A stretch of DNA of 64,000 nucleotides from Lytechinus pictus. Taxonomy: Eukaryota; Echinodermata; Echinoidea; Temnopleuroida; Toxopneustidae. Below are positions 28,001 to 38,260 of this stretch, piece by piece. The notes under the pieces were generated by a model that saw only the letters and a program-made list of their open reading frames with translations, searched no databases and was not told where the DNA came from. The stretch lies in the NCBI RefSeq assembly GCF_037042905.1, contig NC_087247.1, positions 34,613,420-34,677,419 of the forward strand. Direction: 5' to 3'. The stretch's first letter is position 1, and every line of letters begins with the position of its first letter. The translations under genes and the position numbers were made by a program.

Positions 28001-31000
28001 AGAATTTAGTTGGGAAGCTTGAATGGACATAAGTGATGAACTCTGAAGAAAGTTCTTGGCAGTTCAAAATCACGGGGTATTTAAAAAATCAGCTACAAAT
28101 TTGAAGTACATGAAGATATCAATGAAGATTTGGATAAAACATGAGACGGATATAATATTTCGAAGTATAAGTCTTGAAGTCAGTCAGTCTATCTGGATGA
28201 GTGTGGGTACAGTTAAATTGTTATGCAGGCATTGTTTATATATTACAGAGTATATTTAGTAGACTCACGATTGTTCATTCTTAACTAACAAGTTAAGAAA
28301 CATGTTTTTATCTGCCTAAACTACAAGGGGCTAGGCTTGACTAGCATTCATGCTATTTTCTGGTTCCTATTATCCTTGCTTTTCTATATATTCATAACTG
28401 ATTGGCTGTAAACTTGTGAATTGTTATTATCATTGCATTGGATAATAAATAAATAAAGTCATTATTTCTGAACAGAATAGGTCAAACTTGTTAATATTGA
28501 TAACCTCTCTCTTCTTATTAGAATTTTGCATAGAGTGATTCTGTACATGAAAAGAGATTACTTGTCCCATCTCAAGAGATTCAACTAACAGGCCTGTACT
28601 GTCATTGTTATTTTTTGTTTCACAAAATTCCCTAAACTTCCTTCATAGTTTTTTCAGAAATATGCTGCAGACATATTTAAGTGAACTCACCCTATCCAAA
28701 AAAATACTGAAATTTACCCCCTGCCACAACGAGAACTCCGTTGTGCCCTCCAGTTAAAAGGGCATCAAGTTAAAGTGAATTTTCGTTCTACAACGAAAGG
28801 CATGAATGGGTACGAATCACGCTTCTCATATTGACTGATAATTTTTTCAGATTTTGAATAGATAATAGTAGATAATAGTAACGGTAGCATATGCCAGTTA
28901 ATGTATCACATTATTTTGAACAATTTAATTTAATATTCAGTTTTCAGTCACTACCCGCAGTGGTGTAACTACGGGGGGGGGGGGGGGGGGTACATGCCCC
29001 CCCCCCCCCCATCGGCTGGCAAAAAAAAAACGGGGAAAAGGAGAAAAAAAGAGGGAGAAAGAAAAAGAAACGTAGTGGGAAAGAAGAAAACATTGTTCAT
29101 TATAAGGTTATATTTTATTATAATTATGTTATGTTACTGTATATTACATAAAAAACATTTTTTTCTTCATAACTTTATGAAACATAATTTGCTCAGGGTC
29201 TATGTCTTCATTGTTCCTGGTGCTCTCATTGTCTGTTTAACTAGATATAATAGATCAAATATTTTTTTCGGAATACTATAGTTTTCAAGTATATTTGAGA
29301 GATGTGACGTTGTCAAATCAAGTCAATACACACCAAATATATTTCCTCGCACTTTGAGCTATTATTGTATTATGTAGTGACATATGCTTCTTGATCGCCC
29401 CATTTTAAGGTCTTAATATAAAACATTTCCTGTCCGTGCTTACGTTCGCATTCAAGGGTTTGGGAGATATGTCTGCTCTTCATGAATTCCTAAAATCAGT
29501 CCTTAAAATGTCCCTTTTTCTGATCTTAATATCAAAAATTTTCAGCTCGCGCTTTGCACTCGCATCATTAGGTTAGTCTAGTGAAATATGTATGGTCAGA
29601 GTGAATTTCTACAAACAAGCCGTAGAATGCCCCTCTTCAGGTCTGAATTTCCTATATTTTCAGCTCGCGCTTTGCGCTCGCAATATTTGATTAGTGAGAT
29701 GCGTATGATAATCATGATTACAATGACTACAAAAAGTGCTTCATGTGTTTAGATGTAATTCTAACCAAACTAGCAAGCGCTTGGCACTCGCATTAGATGA
29801 CTATGGTGAGATATGTATACTCTTAATGGATTTCTAAAATATAGTCCTTAAAATGTCCGTTTGGGGTCAATATATATAAAAATTTCAGCTTGCGCTTTGC
29901 GCTCGTATTGTTTGTTTAGCAAGACCGGTACATAACATAACAAAAATTTGCTTATAATGTCCCTTTCTAGGTCTGAATATCAAAAATTTCAGCTCACGCT
30001 TCGCGCTCGCATTATTTGATCAGTAAGATACATTGTCCTTAAAATGTCTCTATTAGGTCAATATACCTGGCAACTGAGCGCGCAAAGCGCGCTCATTAAG
30101 TGACTCAAAATTTTTGCTGGTGCCCCCCAATGCCATGACCCATGGTACGCCACTGACTACCCGTACTAACCCATAGGTGCTCTCTGGGTTATATGCCCAA
30201 TTGCCCATCGACCATCCCTGCCCTGGCCCACTTGCTCACTGCAACCATCCTGCCTGTGGAATCTACAGATAGGACTATGGTATGCCAAAGTTGTACACAA
30301 CACACACTTTAAAAAATCATTAAAATAACATTTTTGTGACCCGAAATACTTATTTCCTTTCAGTTGAAATTTATTTTTCATTAGTAACTTGGGAATAATT
30401 TTTGTATTCACCAGAGCGCCTAAAAACTTGAATTTTGGGCATATTTTTGTGTACGCCCTCTATTGGTGGAAAGTAATGTGGCAAGAAAATTTTCAGTTTT
30501 CAATCTCTATTTTTATTTCAGAAAAAATAATTAGAAAAATCAAATTTACTTAAGGGCTATTCCACGGTTATGTTACATTTGGAGACACCTTGACTCATAC
30601 TTGGAGCTGTAACTCCATTATTATTGATAGGAACTAAACATCTCTTTATCACAACATAGTACGCAGTCTGACTATCCTTTGTATAAAAACAAAACTTGGG
30701 AAATTTCATTATGCTCCTGGCAAATCTTTGAAATGTGTCGGTTACTCATGTTACATGATTTGGACATGCATAAAATGAAAAGTGGACATAAGTGAAAAGT
30801 GTCCTCATGCAAGGCTTTTATGAAAGTTGATTATATCCATTTCAAAGAAGTATATTAGGGAGACAAATTAAAAAAATAAAGAACACATGGTTTTTACTAG
30901 GGGTGCAGATAAAGTGGTTACTCACGTTACGGTTCAGATGGGCTATAAGTACAAAGACACATTGAGCTCATGTCCACCAACCTATGGAATTGCCCTTAAA

Positions 31001-33357
31001 GGGATGGTCCGGGCTGAAAATATTTATATCTTAATACATAGAGTAGAATTCACTGATCAAAATGCCGAAAATTTCATCAAAATCGGATAACAAATAATAA
31101 AGTTATTGAAGTTTAAAGTTTAGCAATATTTTGTGAAAACAGTTGTCATGAATATTCATTAGGTGGGCTGATGATGTCACATCTCCCCTTTCCGTTTTCT
31201 TATGTTATTACATAAAATCATGATTTTTTCATTATTTCATACTTGTGTGAATAATATGTCTCCCTTATAATGAAATAAGTTGCAGCAATAAATATCTAAT
31301 GCACTAAATCGGTTGTCAATCAAACTTTTCTAGTTCTTGGAGGTAAACATTTGAATAAACCTAATTTCATATAATAAAATACAAAAGAACAAGTGGGGAT
31401 GTGACATCATCAGCCCACCTGATGATGATGATGGGTTCTTGTATAGCGCCGGTATCCGCCTCAGCTGGGCGCTCATGGCGCTTGCTCAAAAATAGGAAAT
31501 ATCTCACAAATTTCAATGTCTTCAAACAGTGCTTAGGATCATCATTCAGTTCAAGTACTGTCCTAGTAATGCTACAATTGAGTTATTCTTGCAATAATGT
31601 TGGAGTGGGGAACAGAAAAGTCTTCAGGTAAGACTCAAAAGTTGATTGGGTCTCTGCTCTCCTGATAAATTGGGGAAGGCTATTCCACAGCTTTGGTCCA
31701 GAGATGTAGAAGGCTCTGTCACCCCAAGTTGTGTGGCTGAGAGATTCTGTCAGCAATGCTTGATCTGCTGATCTGAGACTGCGTGTTGGTCTAATGAATA
31801 TTCATGACGACTGTTTTCACAAAATATTGCTAAACTTTAAAATTCAATAACTTTGTTATTTGTTATCCGATTTTGATGAAATTTTCGGCATTTTGCTCAG
31901 TGAATTCTACTCTATTTATTTAACAATAAATATTTTCAGCCTGGACCATCCCTTTAAGAGCCAAGTTATATGATTAGCTGTAGTGGAATCTGACAGTGTC
32001 GAACAATTAAGCATTTGTTCCAAAGAAAAAGAGAAAATAAGCCAAACAATGCCAACCTTATTTTGCCACACATGGAGTATTAACAGAGAACAAGGTTAGA
32101 CTAGAGTTTATATCCCGGAGGGGGGGGGGGGCAGTCAAATGTATTGCTGTACACACGCGTGGCCAAATTATTTCCAAACACCCCCTTAACAAGTTTTTCC
32201 CTGTGTGCAAAATAACCCCCTAAACAAGGTTTTCGCACGCTTCATTTACACATTTTGGCCCCTAAACAAGTTGTCGCCAGAATATGACCCCGGGGAAAAA
32301 AACATGTATACCCTAAACAAGTTTGTCTAGTCTTAAAAAAAAAGCTTTGAAAAAAAAACCCTACATACGTTTGACCCTGCGATTGACCATTGACCAGTCT
32401 TTCAAAACTACCCTTTTTTAAAATATCGGTGCTTTTGATACCCTTAAGGAGTGTACGTGCAGCCCGCGACCAAAACTGAAAAAAACACCCCTTCAAACGT
32501 GTTTTTTGGTCACGCATGTGTACAGCAATATATTTGACTGTCCCCCCCCCCCCAGAATCTATATCATAACCTTGTTCATTAAATGAGTGCCCTGGCGCGG
32601 CCCTGTTCCCGGGGGAGGGATACTCAACCAAAAAAGTGGTAGCTATGTGCCGCAGGCGAGACAAAAAAATGGGGGCTCTGGAGCGGGCTTATTGTTAAAA
32701 GGAGGGTCCTCGGAATGGGCTTCGGAACTAAGAATGTTTGTGCCAAATGGGGGTCCTTGGAATGGGTCGCATGCGTGTGACATGTGTATGCATCCCTACG
32801 GAACGGGCATACGTGCATGCAGCTAGCCAGGCGGCATGGCACGGGTGCGCTTGTGCATAATCAAACAGCGCTCTGCAGCCGCTTTTCACCAAAATTGTAG
32901 CTCATTGTTGCGGATCAATGCGGCCAGTACAGCGTAACGAAAAATATGCGAAGCTTTGGAGCGGACTTCTTTCCTTTTTTCTCGATAAGAAAATTGCTAT
33001 GCTTTGAAGCGGCTTTCTTTGTTCTTTTTCTCAATAAGTTAAAAATGCTATGCCTTGGAATGGAAATTTAAGTGTCAAAATGGGGGTCCCCCTCCGCGGA
33101 AAATACCCACCACGCATTAGTGCCCCCCCCCCCCCCCGGCTCCTGTTCTGTGTGTCACTGTCAAACTTCTTTCTTTGTGTTTTTCTTACCGGCACTGCAT
33201 ATTTAATGGAAATTCCCTGGAGCGTTTCTCCTGGTTGTATATCATGTTGGATAAATGTCTCTTGTTGTGATTTCATTGTAGCACCATAAGAGCGTCCATA
33301 ATTCTTGTTGGCTAAACCCAGCCTTGTCGTCTCGCTTTTCAAAGCAACACTCGCCAT
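24828..33357 (-). CDS. LYSMD2: LysM domain protein, LYSMD1/LYSMD2 type (whole locus)
   Basis: Three coding exons, 33190-33357, 25987-26300 and 24828-25083 (738 bp, 245 aa), join in phases 0 and 2. The ATG at 33357 (AAAATGGCG, good Kozak) starts MASVALKSE; the frame remains open slightly upstream without another ATG. Residues 25-32 hold the GRSYG motif typical of this family. A LysM domain spans about 40-81 (QPGETLQGISIKYAVP, then VEQIKRANKLFNND and SLSIPV). A Ser/Glu/Asp-rich linker follows, then the conserved DFFNRIDRQV segment at 137-146, equivalent to DFLQRLDLQI in vertebrate LYSMD2, and a low-complexity tail. There is no signal peptide or membrane helix, which favours LYSMD1/2 over LYSMD3/4. 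LysM domains bind N-acetylglucosamine polymers in bacteria and plants; the animal role is poorly known. LYSMD1 versus LYSMD2 is not settled, but the linker length and motif spacing look nearer LYSMD2. Confidence 0.88.
25100..25556. repeat. Tandem repeat array with TGACCTTTGACC units (intron 2)
   Basis: Units of roughly 130-190 bases repeat segments such as cttagatgacatttgacccc / cctagatgacctttgacccc, attacccaaggatcat and gagcaagttgaacaaaaac. The array ends ggcaagacaaaaa. The same family occurs at 44222-44716. Non-coding; it fills much of the second LYSMD intron. Confidence 0.8.
25987..26300 (-). CDS. LYSMD2: LYSMD exon 2
   Basis: Acceptor taccag|GTTGAA at the upper end; donor AGCAG|GTGTGT at the lower end, leaving phase 2. 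It encodes the second half of the LysM domain (VEQIKRANKLF), the acidic linker (SSEDEED) and the DFFNRID segment. 314 bp. Confidence 0.9.
26908..27057. mobile_element. Short foldback element (LYSMD intron 1)
   Basis: The arm TTGACTGGCTCTTC..GGAAACATCAAAT..GTCGTCC faces its reverse complement GGGCGACATATTTGATGTTCCCC..GGCCAGTCAA across a loop of only a few bases. The arms are about 65 bp and imperfect. Non-coding. Confidence 0.7.
28958..30155. mobile_element. Non-autonomous hAT-type element
   Basis: It starts CAGTGGTGTAACTACGGG and ends CCATGGTACGCCACTG, typical hAT-style termini. It is flanked by a perfect 8-bp duplication ACTACCCG (28950-28957 and 30156-30163). A run of ~20 G meets ~16 C near the left end. 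The interior has about five diverged 105-118-bp repeats centred on ttcagctcgcgctttgcgctcg, and ends in a hairpin GAGCGCGC-AAA-GCGCGCTC at 30076-30094. No transposase is present. Confidence 0.9.
31000..31953. mobile_element. Long-TIR TTAA MITE, family C (interrupted)
   Basis: Left TTAA|AGGGATGGTCC and right GGACCATCCCT|TTAA, with TTAA at 30996-30999 and 31954-31957. The two arms are reverse complements over ~400 bases (aaaatttcatcaaaatcgga; tgatgtcacatc). The right arm is interrupted by a LINE fragment at 31420-31792. It matches the TTAAAGG signature of T2/Kolobok-like elements. Confidence 0.9.
31420..31792 (-). mobile_element. 3' fragment of an L2/CR1-like non-LTR retrotransposon
   Basis: On the minus strand, the frame through 31620-31725 reads GDRAFYISGPKLWNSLPQFI and continues to YLKTFLF, the characteristic C-terminus of CR1/L2-clade reverse transcriptase ORFs. 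It ends in a (TCA)n tail at 31420-31434, typical of these 3' ends. It is severely 5'-truncated and lies inside the arm of the MITE at 31000-31953. Confidence 0.8.
32084..32578. mobile_element. MITE with TIRs containing G/C runs
   Basis: The left GAACAAGGTTAGACTAGA..atatcc-G(n)-cagtcaaatgtattgctgtacac is mirrored by the right gtgtacagcaatatatttgactg-C(n)-..atataacc-type end CCTTGTTC. TTAA flanks both sides (32080, 32579), though the outermost bases of the left end differ. The interior has several degenerate ccctaaacaagtt units. A 140-codon minus ORF crosses it and is non-coding. Confidence 0.75.
32590..33140. repeat. Degenerate repeat with tggaatggg/gagcggg units
   Basis: Repeated short segments (gggtccttggaatggg, ctctggagcgggctt, tttggagcggactt) bounded by GC-rich ends and a C15 run near 33121. 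The stretch gccgcaggcgagacaaaaa at 32652 matches tails of other repeats in the window. It lies between the MITE and LYSMD exon 1, in intron 1. Confidence 0.5.
33190..33357 (-). CDS. LYSMD2: LYSMD exon 1
   Basis: Fifty-six codons from ATG to GTG CCG, followed by donor GTAAGA. It encodes the N-terminus and the first half of the LysM domain, and ends in phase 0. A 5' UTR exon upstream is possible but not visible. Confidence 0.88.
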
Positions 33358-33727
33358 TTTGCTCTTCCACACACTGCACTGTTCACATTCGCATTCACAA
33401 CGTTGATCTGCTAAGTATGGATGGGGGTCTTTCCCAGCCTGGCCCTTGTGAAGTTGTATTGTCCCGTCTGCTGCTGCAATGGCCTCTTTATTCTAACGTT
33501 CGAGAAGCTGTATGAAGGTTATGGATCTCCTTCTGAAGAAATCCGTTTCGGGTCTATGGAGATAAAACATACGACAGCCAACTAAGATTTATGCCATTCA
33601 ATCTATATTTGGAGGCATATAATTTAGGCTCTGCAGTTTCACGTACAGCTAGCTCGAAATCATAGAGATGGATAATAACTAAACATGATTATCATTAGTC
33701 AAAAGATGGCGCTGTATATAATATGGC
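33358..33727 (-). promoter_or_regulatory. Upstream flank of LYSMD (5' UTR/promoter region)
   Basis: The bases just upstream of the LYSMD ATG must hold the 5' UTR or a 5' UTR acceptor and the promoter. I see no TATA box or CpG island that would fix the start. Confidence 0.3.
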
Positions 33728-33731
33728 TTAA

Positions 33732-35999
33732 AGGACAAATCCACTCCAATAAAAAGTTAATTTGAATAAAAAGAGAAAAATCCAACAAACATAACACTGA
33801 AAATTTCATCAAAATCGGATGTAAAATAAGAAAGTTATGACAATTTTAAATTTCGCTTAATTTCACAAACATGTGCACAACCCGGTCAGTATGCAAATGA
33901 GGGAACTGCATGATTACATCACCCCACATCACTCACTGATTGATTGATTGATTGATTTTATTTGGCAAGTCACCATAACATATATACAGTAGCATTAAAA
34001 CAACAGGCTTGCACAGGATGACCCTCGAAAGCTTATTTCCAGTGGGGTCCTCAATATACAGAATTAAGATAATAAAATATTAAAATTATACTATTTACAT
34101 ATTAAAAATGAAGAAAAAAAAATCAGAATTTACTATTACCAATAAATAAGATATATAGACAATAAATAAGATATATACAAGAATATAATGAAGAAGAAGA
34201 AGAAAAGAAGGAGAAGGAAGAGGAGGAGACGGAAGAAACTGATAACGAAGGGAAATAAATAAGGAGAAGAACAACAGCATAAACGTGACGACAATAACAA
34301 CAAGAAGAGGAGAATAGGAAGAGATAAAAGAAATAGAAAGAATAGAAGAAAGGACATGTCGAAGCTTCAATCAAACTATGTAAAATACATAATAATACCT
34401 AGTAGAGAAGAGAAAAGAACTAGGTCAGTATTCAGGCTAAATCAACCGTACAACATATCATTTGCATCTTCTTTTTGACTCTCAAGTGAAAGATATTCTT
34501 TCAATTTCCTCTTAAAATGCAAAAAGTTTCCTATTTCCTTTATATCATTGGGAAGGGAATTCCAATGTTTTATAGCATTGTAATAAAATGAGTTACCAAT
34601 ACTACCTATCCTTTCTGGTAAGCAAAAATTGAAATGGCTGTTTCTTGTATTATAGTTATGTAATTCGGTAACTAGATTAAAGTTTGATCCAATGTAATGA
34701 TTCGATCTATTGTGATAGATTTTATGCACGTGGTGCAAAAATAAGCTGTTTTGATCTTTTGTTGACTTCAAGAAAACCTGCTCCAGAGAGTTCGGTGTAG
34801 CCAACATGGGTTCTGGGACCAGAACAGCTAATGAATCTAACCATTTTATTCTGTATAATTTTCAACTTCTTTTTATCGAGTTCGCTTATGACACTAAACC
34901 AAGCAGGGTTGGCATAGTCAAATAAACTCTGAATAAGAGCAAAACAGAGAATACGCCTTGCTTTTTGATCCATACAACTTTGATACCTGTACAAAAATTT
35001 CAAACGGGCATTCGCCTTTTTTACGATTGATTCTACTAAAGATGAAAATGAAAGGGAGCTAGTCAACTCAATGCCTAAATACTTTACAGATTCTTTCCCT
35101 ATGAATTAACTTATTATTGTATGATACTTCAAATTCAAATGAAGTTTTATGATTACTTTTAGAACAAAACAGAATGCTTTCGGTTTTGCCTAAGTGTAAC
35201 GATAATCTATTATCAGTCATCCAATCGACACATGTAGACAGCTGTTCGCTAAGTTTTTCCTCAACAAATTTTGGGTTGGCATTTGAACAAAGTATAGTAC
35301 GCTATCATCTGCATACAATAATAATTTACAGTCAGCTTTTAAACAAATAGACATGTCATTGATATAAGTTGAAAATAGGATTGGGCCTAAAATACTTCCC
35401 TGTGGAACTCCACACGTTATAGGCATAATTTTGGAACAAATATCGCGAATAGCCACTACTTGATGTCGATTCGACAAGTAGGATTTGAACCATGCTACAG
35501 TAGCCTGGTTAAAATCCATTATTTGTAATTTTTTCAATAAGATGCCGTGATTAACTGTATCAAATGCTTTTTGAAGATCTAAGAGTACCATCCCAACGAA
35601 TTGTCCCTTTTAAACTCATTTTATTCCTTTTGTATTTTATTATGTGAAAATATGAAACATTCCAATTTTCTCCTCATCATTGTCCTGTGAAACAAAGTTT
35701 TATTTCTCCCTGAACTTGTGGAATTATCATTAATTGTTTAGCATTTTATGGTTTAGTCAAGTTGGTCCTTATTATAAAATCTGTAAAAAAATAGAAATAT
35801 GGTATAAATAGTTTAAACAATAAAAAAAGTGAGTCATTCTCTCATTTGCATGTGACTAAATTGTGCATATAACTATTTTGTGAAAAATAGGCGAAACTTT
35901 AAGTTATTTTACATCCGATTTTGATAAAATTTCCAGCATTATGCTTGTCTGATTTTTCTTTATGGATCCAAATCATCATTTTTTAGGTGGACTTGACCT
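33732..35999. mobile_element. Long-TIR TTAA MITE, family A, split by a LINE
   Basis: The left end TTAA|AGGACAAATCCACTCC and right end GTGGACTTGACCT|TTAG match the intact 584-bp copy at 57914-58497. The two halves (33732-33936 and ~35613-35999) are separated by the LINE insertion. Confidence 0.88.
33937..35612 (-). mobile_element. 5'-truncated CR1-like non-LTR retrotransposon, decayed
   Basis: On the minus strand, 35217-35591 encodes RT core motifs (DLQKAFDTVNH, GVPQGSILGP, catalytic YADD). Frameshifts follow: 34722-35066 continues the RT thumb region, and 34442-34807 gives the family C-terminus (ERIGSIGNSFYYNAIKHWNS). The endonuclease and the 5' part of RT are absent. The 3' UTR (33937-34441) holds a purine-rich stretch and ends in a (TGAT)n-type tail at 33937-33956. 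Frames shift near 35280 and around 34770, so no functional protein is made. CR1-like is inferred from the C-terminal motif and microsatellite tail. Confidence 0.9.
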
Positions 36000-36117
36000 T
36001 TAGCACTGGCTCACAACGCGATAACATAATATAGCAAAACATTTACTTGCAGGTATACGGTACGGGATAAGGATAAGTACATCGATTGTCACATCAAAAC
36101 AATATCTGTATGAAGAT

Positions 36118-36377
36118 CAGTGGCGGATCCAGGGGGCACATCCGACCCGTGCACCCCCTCTGAGAGCCATATATAATAAAAAAAATTAATGTATTATTGT
36201 TCTTACACAGTGTGCCCCCATTTTGAAAGTCACAGCTTGTCAAATCTTAGTTGGACTAAATTACCTTAATTTTGGGGTGAACCCCACCCCCCCCCCCATT
36301 TTGCTTGTTTGCTTGCTTGTCAATTTTTTCTCGGGAAAATGCCCCCCCCCCTCTTGGAAAAGCCTGGATCTAACTGC
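36118..36377. mobile_element. Short hAT-like relic
   Basis: It starts CAGTGGCGGATCCAGGGGG. A diverged inverted match, gcctggatctaactgcc, lies near 36360. C-runs near 36290 and 36340. No target duplication can be confirmed. Confidence 0.5.
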
Positions 36378-36379
36378 CC

Positions 36380-37157
36380 TCACCATGTTTAAATCATTTA
36401 GATGTAGATCTGTGGATCTATCTATCGTGAAAGGGGAGGAGACCTGAGGAAGCTGAGCAAAGTAAAGACAGCAATGTACCCCAAAAGAGAATGAAGGTTT
36501 TAACCAGCTTAAGAGAGATCAAAAGTAAAACTATTTAGAAAAACTACCATTTGTGGGTCGAGGGACTGAGATTTAACTGAAGGGAGATCTTGTTACTTAT
36601 ATAGGAAAAAGGGTATAAGGAAAAAAGATATGTGTACAAAAGAATGGAGAGCAAAATGGACAAAACAAAACAAATTAAGGAACAAGAAAATGGAAAAGCT
36701 TTATAGGAAATAAAGAAAGCCTTTTGTGCCCAGTACGTCCCATGTAGGGGCATTGCAAGGAAGAATACATTCCGAAAGTGGCCAAAATGAAATTTGCCCT
36801 GGCCATTCGAAAGTATTTTTGAGGGTGTTCGGCTGGTTTTGAACATTATTTTCAAAACGAGCCGAATCAGTAAACCATGAATTATGCACCGAAATTGGGT
36901 GTCTAGGATGGATAATGAGTGAGTTTTGTCCCCTTTCTTTGAATGGCGCCGATTTGGACACCATCTTGGCCTTATGGAATTTATAGATTTATGATCGAGG
37001 ACTTTGAGTATGTTATTTTAGACGTATTCCTGGACCTATCCCGAAAAAAATCAGATTGTTACCATAAATTTCATGTTAAACCTAATGCTCTTGGCCTAAT
37101 ATGCGATTACGCATCGTGTTCATGATTAGTATACAAAAAGTGCTGAATATAAAAAAA
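36380..37157. other. Gene-free stretch
   Basis: No splice-flanked coding sequence or clear repeat structure. Open frames of 87-103 codons on the minus strand show no domain. Confidence 0.4.
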
Positions 37158-37886
37158 CAAGTGGAGCGCCTCTGGCAGTCTCACCTGTAGTACGCGATTC
37201 AATATAGCAGCAGTGCTTACATTTGAAAACTACCATATAACATTGGTCCCCTGGTTGCTTGCTCACAGGCATTCGTGCTTTCTTATAGCAGTCAGGTAAA
37301 AAACCTCTGTATCATGATCATTCACAAAAAACACTATTCCTACTACGTTCGACCCTAAATCATGACATTTGACCTAAGACTTGTCAGTGATACTTGATTA
37401 CCCCTAAAGTCCCCTATAACGGTCCACAATTCATAAACTATATCCATAAACTTTGAGTTATGACAGTATAATTACCTCCAACATGGACAAAGTTTATTGA
37501 CCTTTGACCATGGTCATGTGACCTGAAACTCGCACATAATGTTAGTAATATTTGATACCATTATGGCCAAGTCTTATGAACTATATAGGTCCATATACTT
37601 TCTAAGCTAAGGTTAAGATTTCGATATTGACTCCCCCAATATGATCTGACCCTATGCCCTCTGACCTTTGTCATGTGACCTGAAACTCGGGCAGCTATAG
37701 ATGTTCAGTGATACTTTATTAATGTTCAAGTTTTATGAATCAGATCCATAAACTTTCAAAGTTATGCTGTCGTTTCGAAAACCTAACCTTCGGTTTAAGA
37801 TTTGATGTTGGCGCCGCCGCCGTCGTTGGAAAAGCGGCGCATAGTCATATAGTCTTACTCTGCTATACGCAGGTGAGACAAAAAAT
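37158..37886. repeat. Repeat with DR1-like units and hairpin tail, copy 1
   Basis: Left end acaagtggagcgcctctggc then agtctcacctg. The interior has two ~157-bp units (catgtgacctgaaactcg at 37518 and 37675). It ends with a GC-rich gccgccgccg..gaaaagcggcgc segment and a hairpin GTCTTAC..GTGAGAC followed by A's. The same architecture occurs at 60721-61744. Confidence 0.8.
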
Positions 37887-37887
37887 G

Positions 37888-38260
37888 TTCAGCTCGCTCT
37901 ACGTGCTCGCATCATTGCATGATTAGCAAGATATATAACGCTATGCATTCGCATTAATTATTCATCCTGTTCATTATTACAAAAGGTGTTTAGAATGATC
38001 CCCCACAAATAATTCTGCTCGCACTTCGCACTTGCATCATTTATTAACAAAAAAAGTCCTCTTCATAATGGTACATGTCAAACAATTCGATCTTCATGCT
38101 CGCATTTATTTGTTTGAGATACACAATTTAGTCTTTATTTAAAAGCGTGCTTTAAGTGTCCGGTTTTGTGATTGGAATATAAAATTACAGCGCGCCCTTC
38201 GCGCTTGCATCATTTCTTTAGTAATTAAATTTTGTGACAGATTTTGTATTAATGACATAA
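37888..38260. repeat. Repeat related to the hAT interior (cagctcgc units)
   Basis: Diverged copies of ttcagctcgc..tcgcatcatt at 37888, 38018, 38090 and 38187 resemble the interior of 28958-30155, but without hAT ends here. Confidence 0.55.

Noticed and set aside
32242-32664. 140-codon minus-strand ORF
   Set aside because: It crosses a MITE and its terminal C-run; degenerate repeat units explain the open frame.
34095-34374. Three Ser/Leu/Phe-rich minus-strand ORFs
   Set aside because: They translate the purine/pyrimidine-rich 3' UTR of the LINE.
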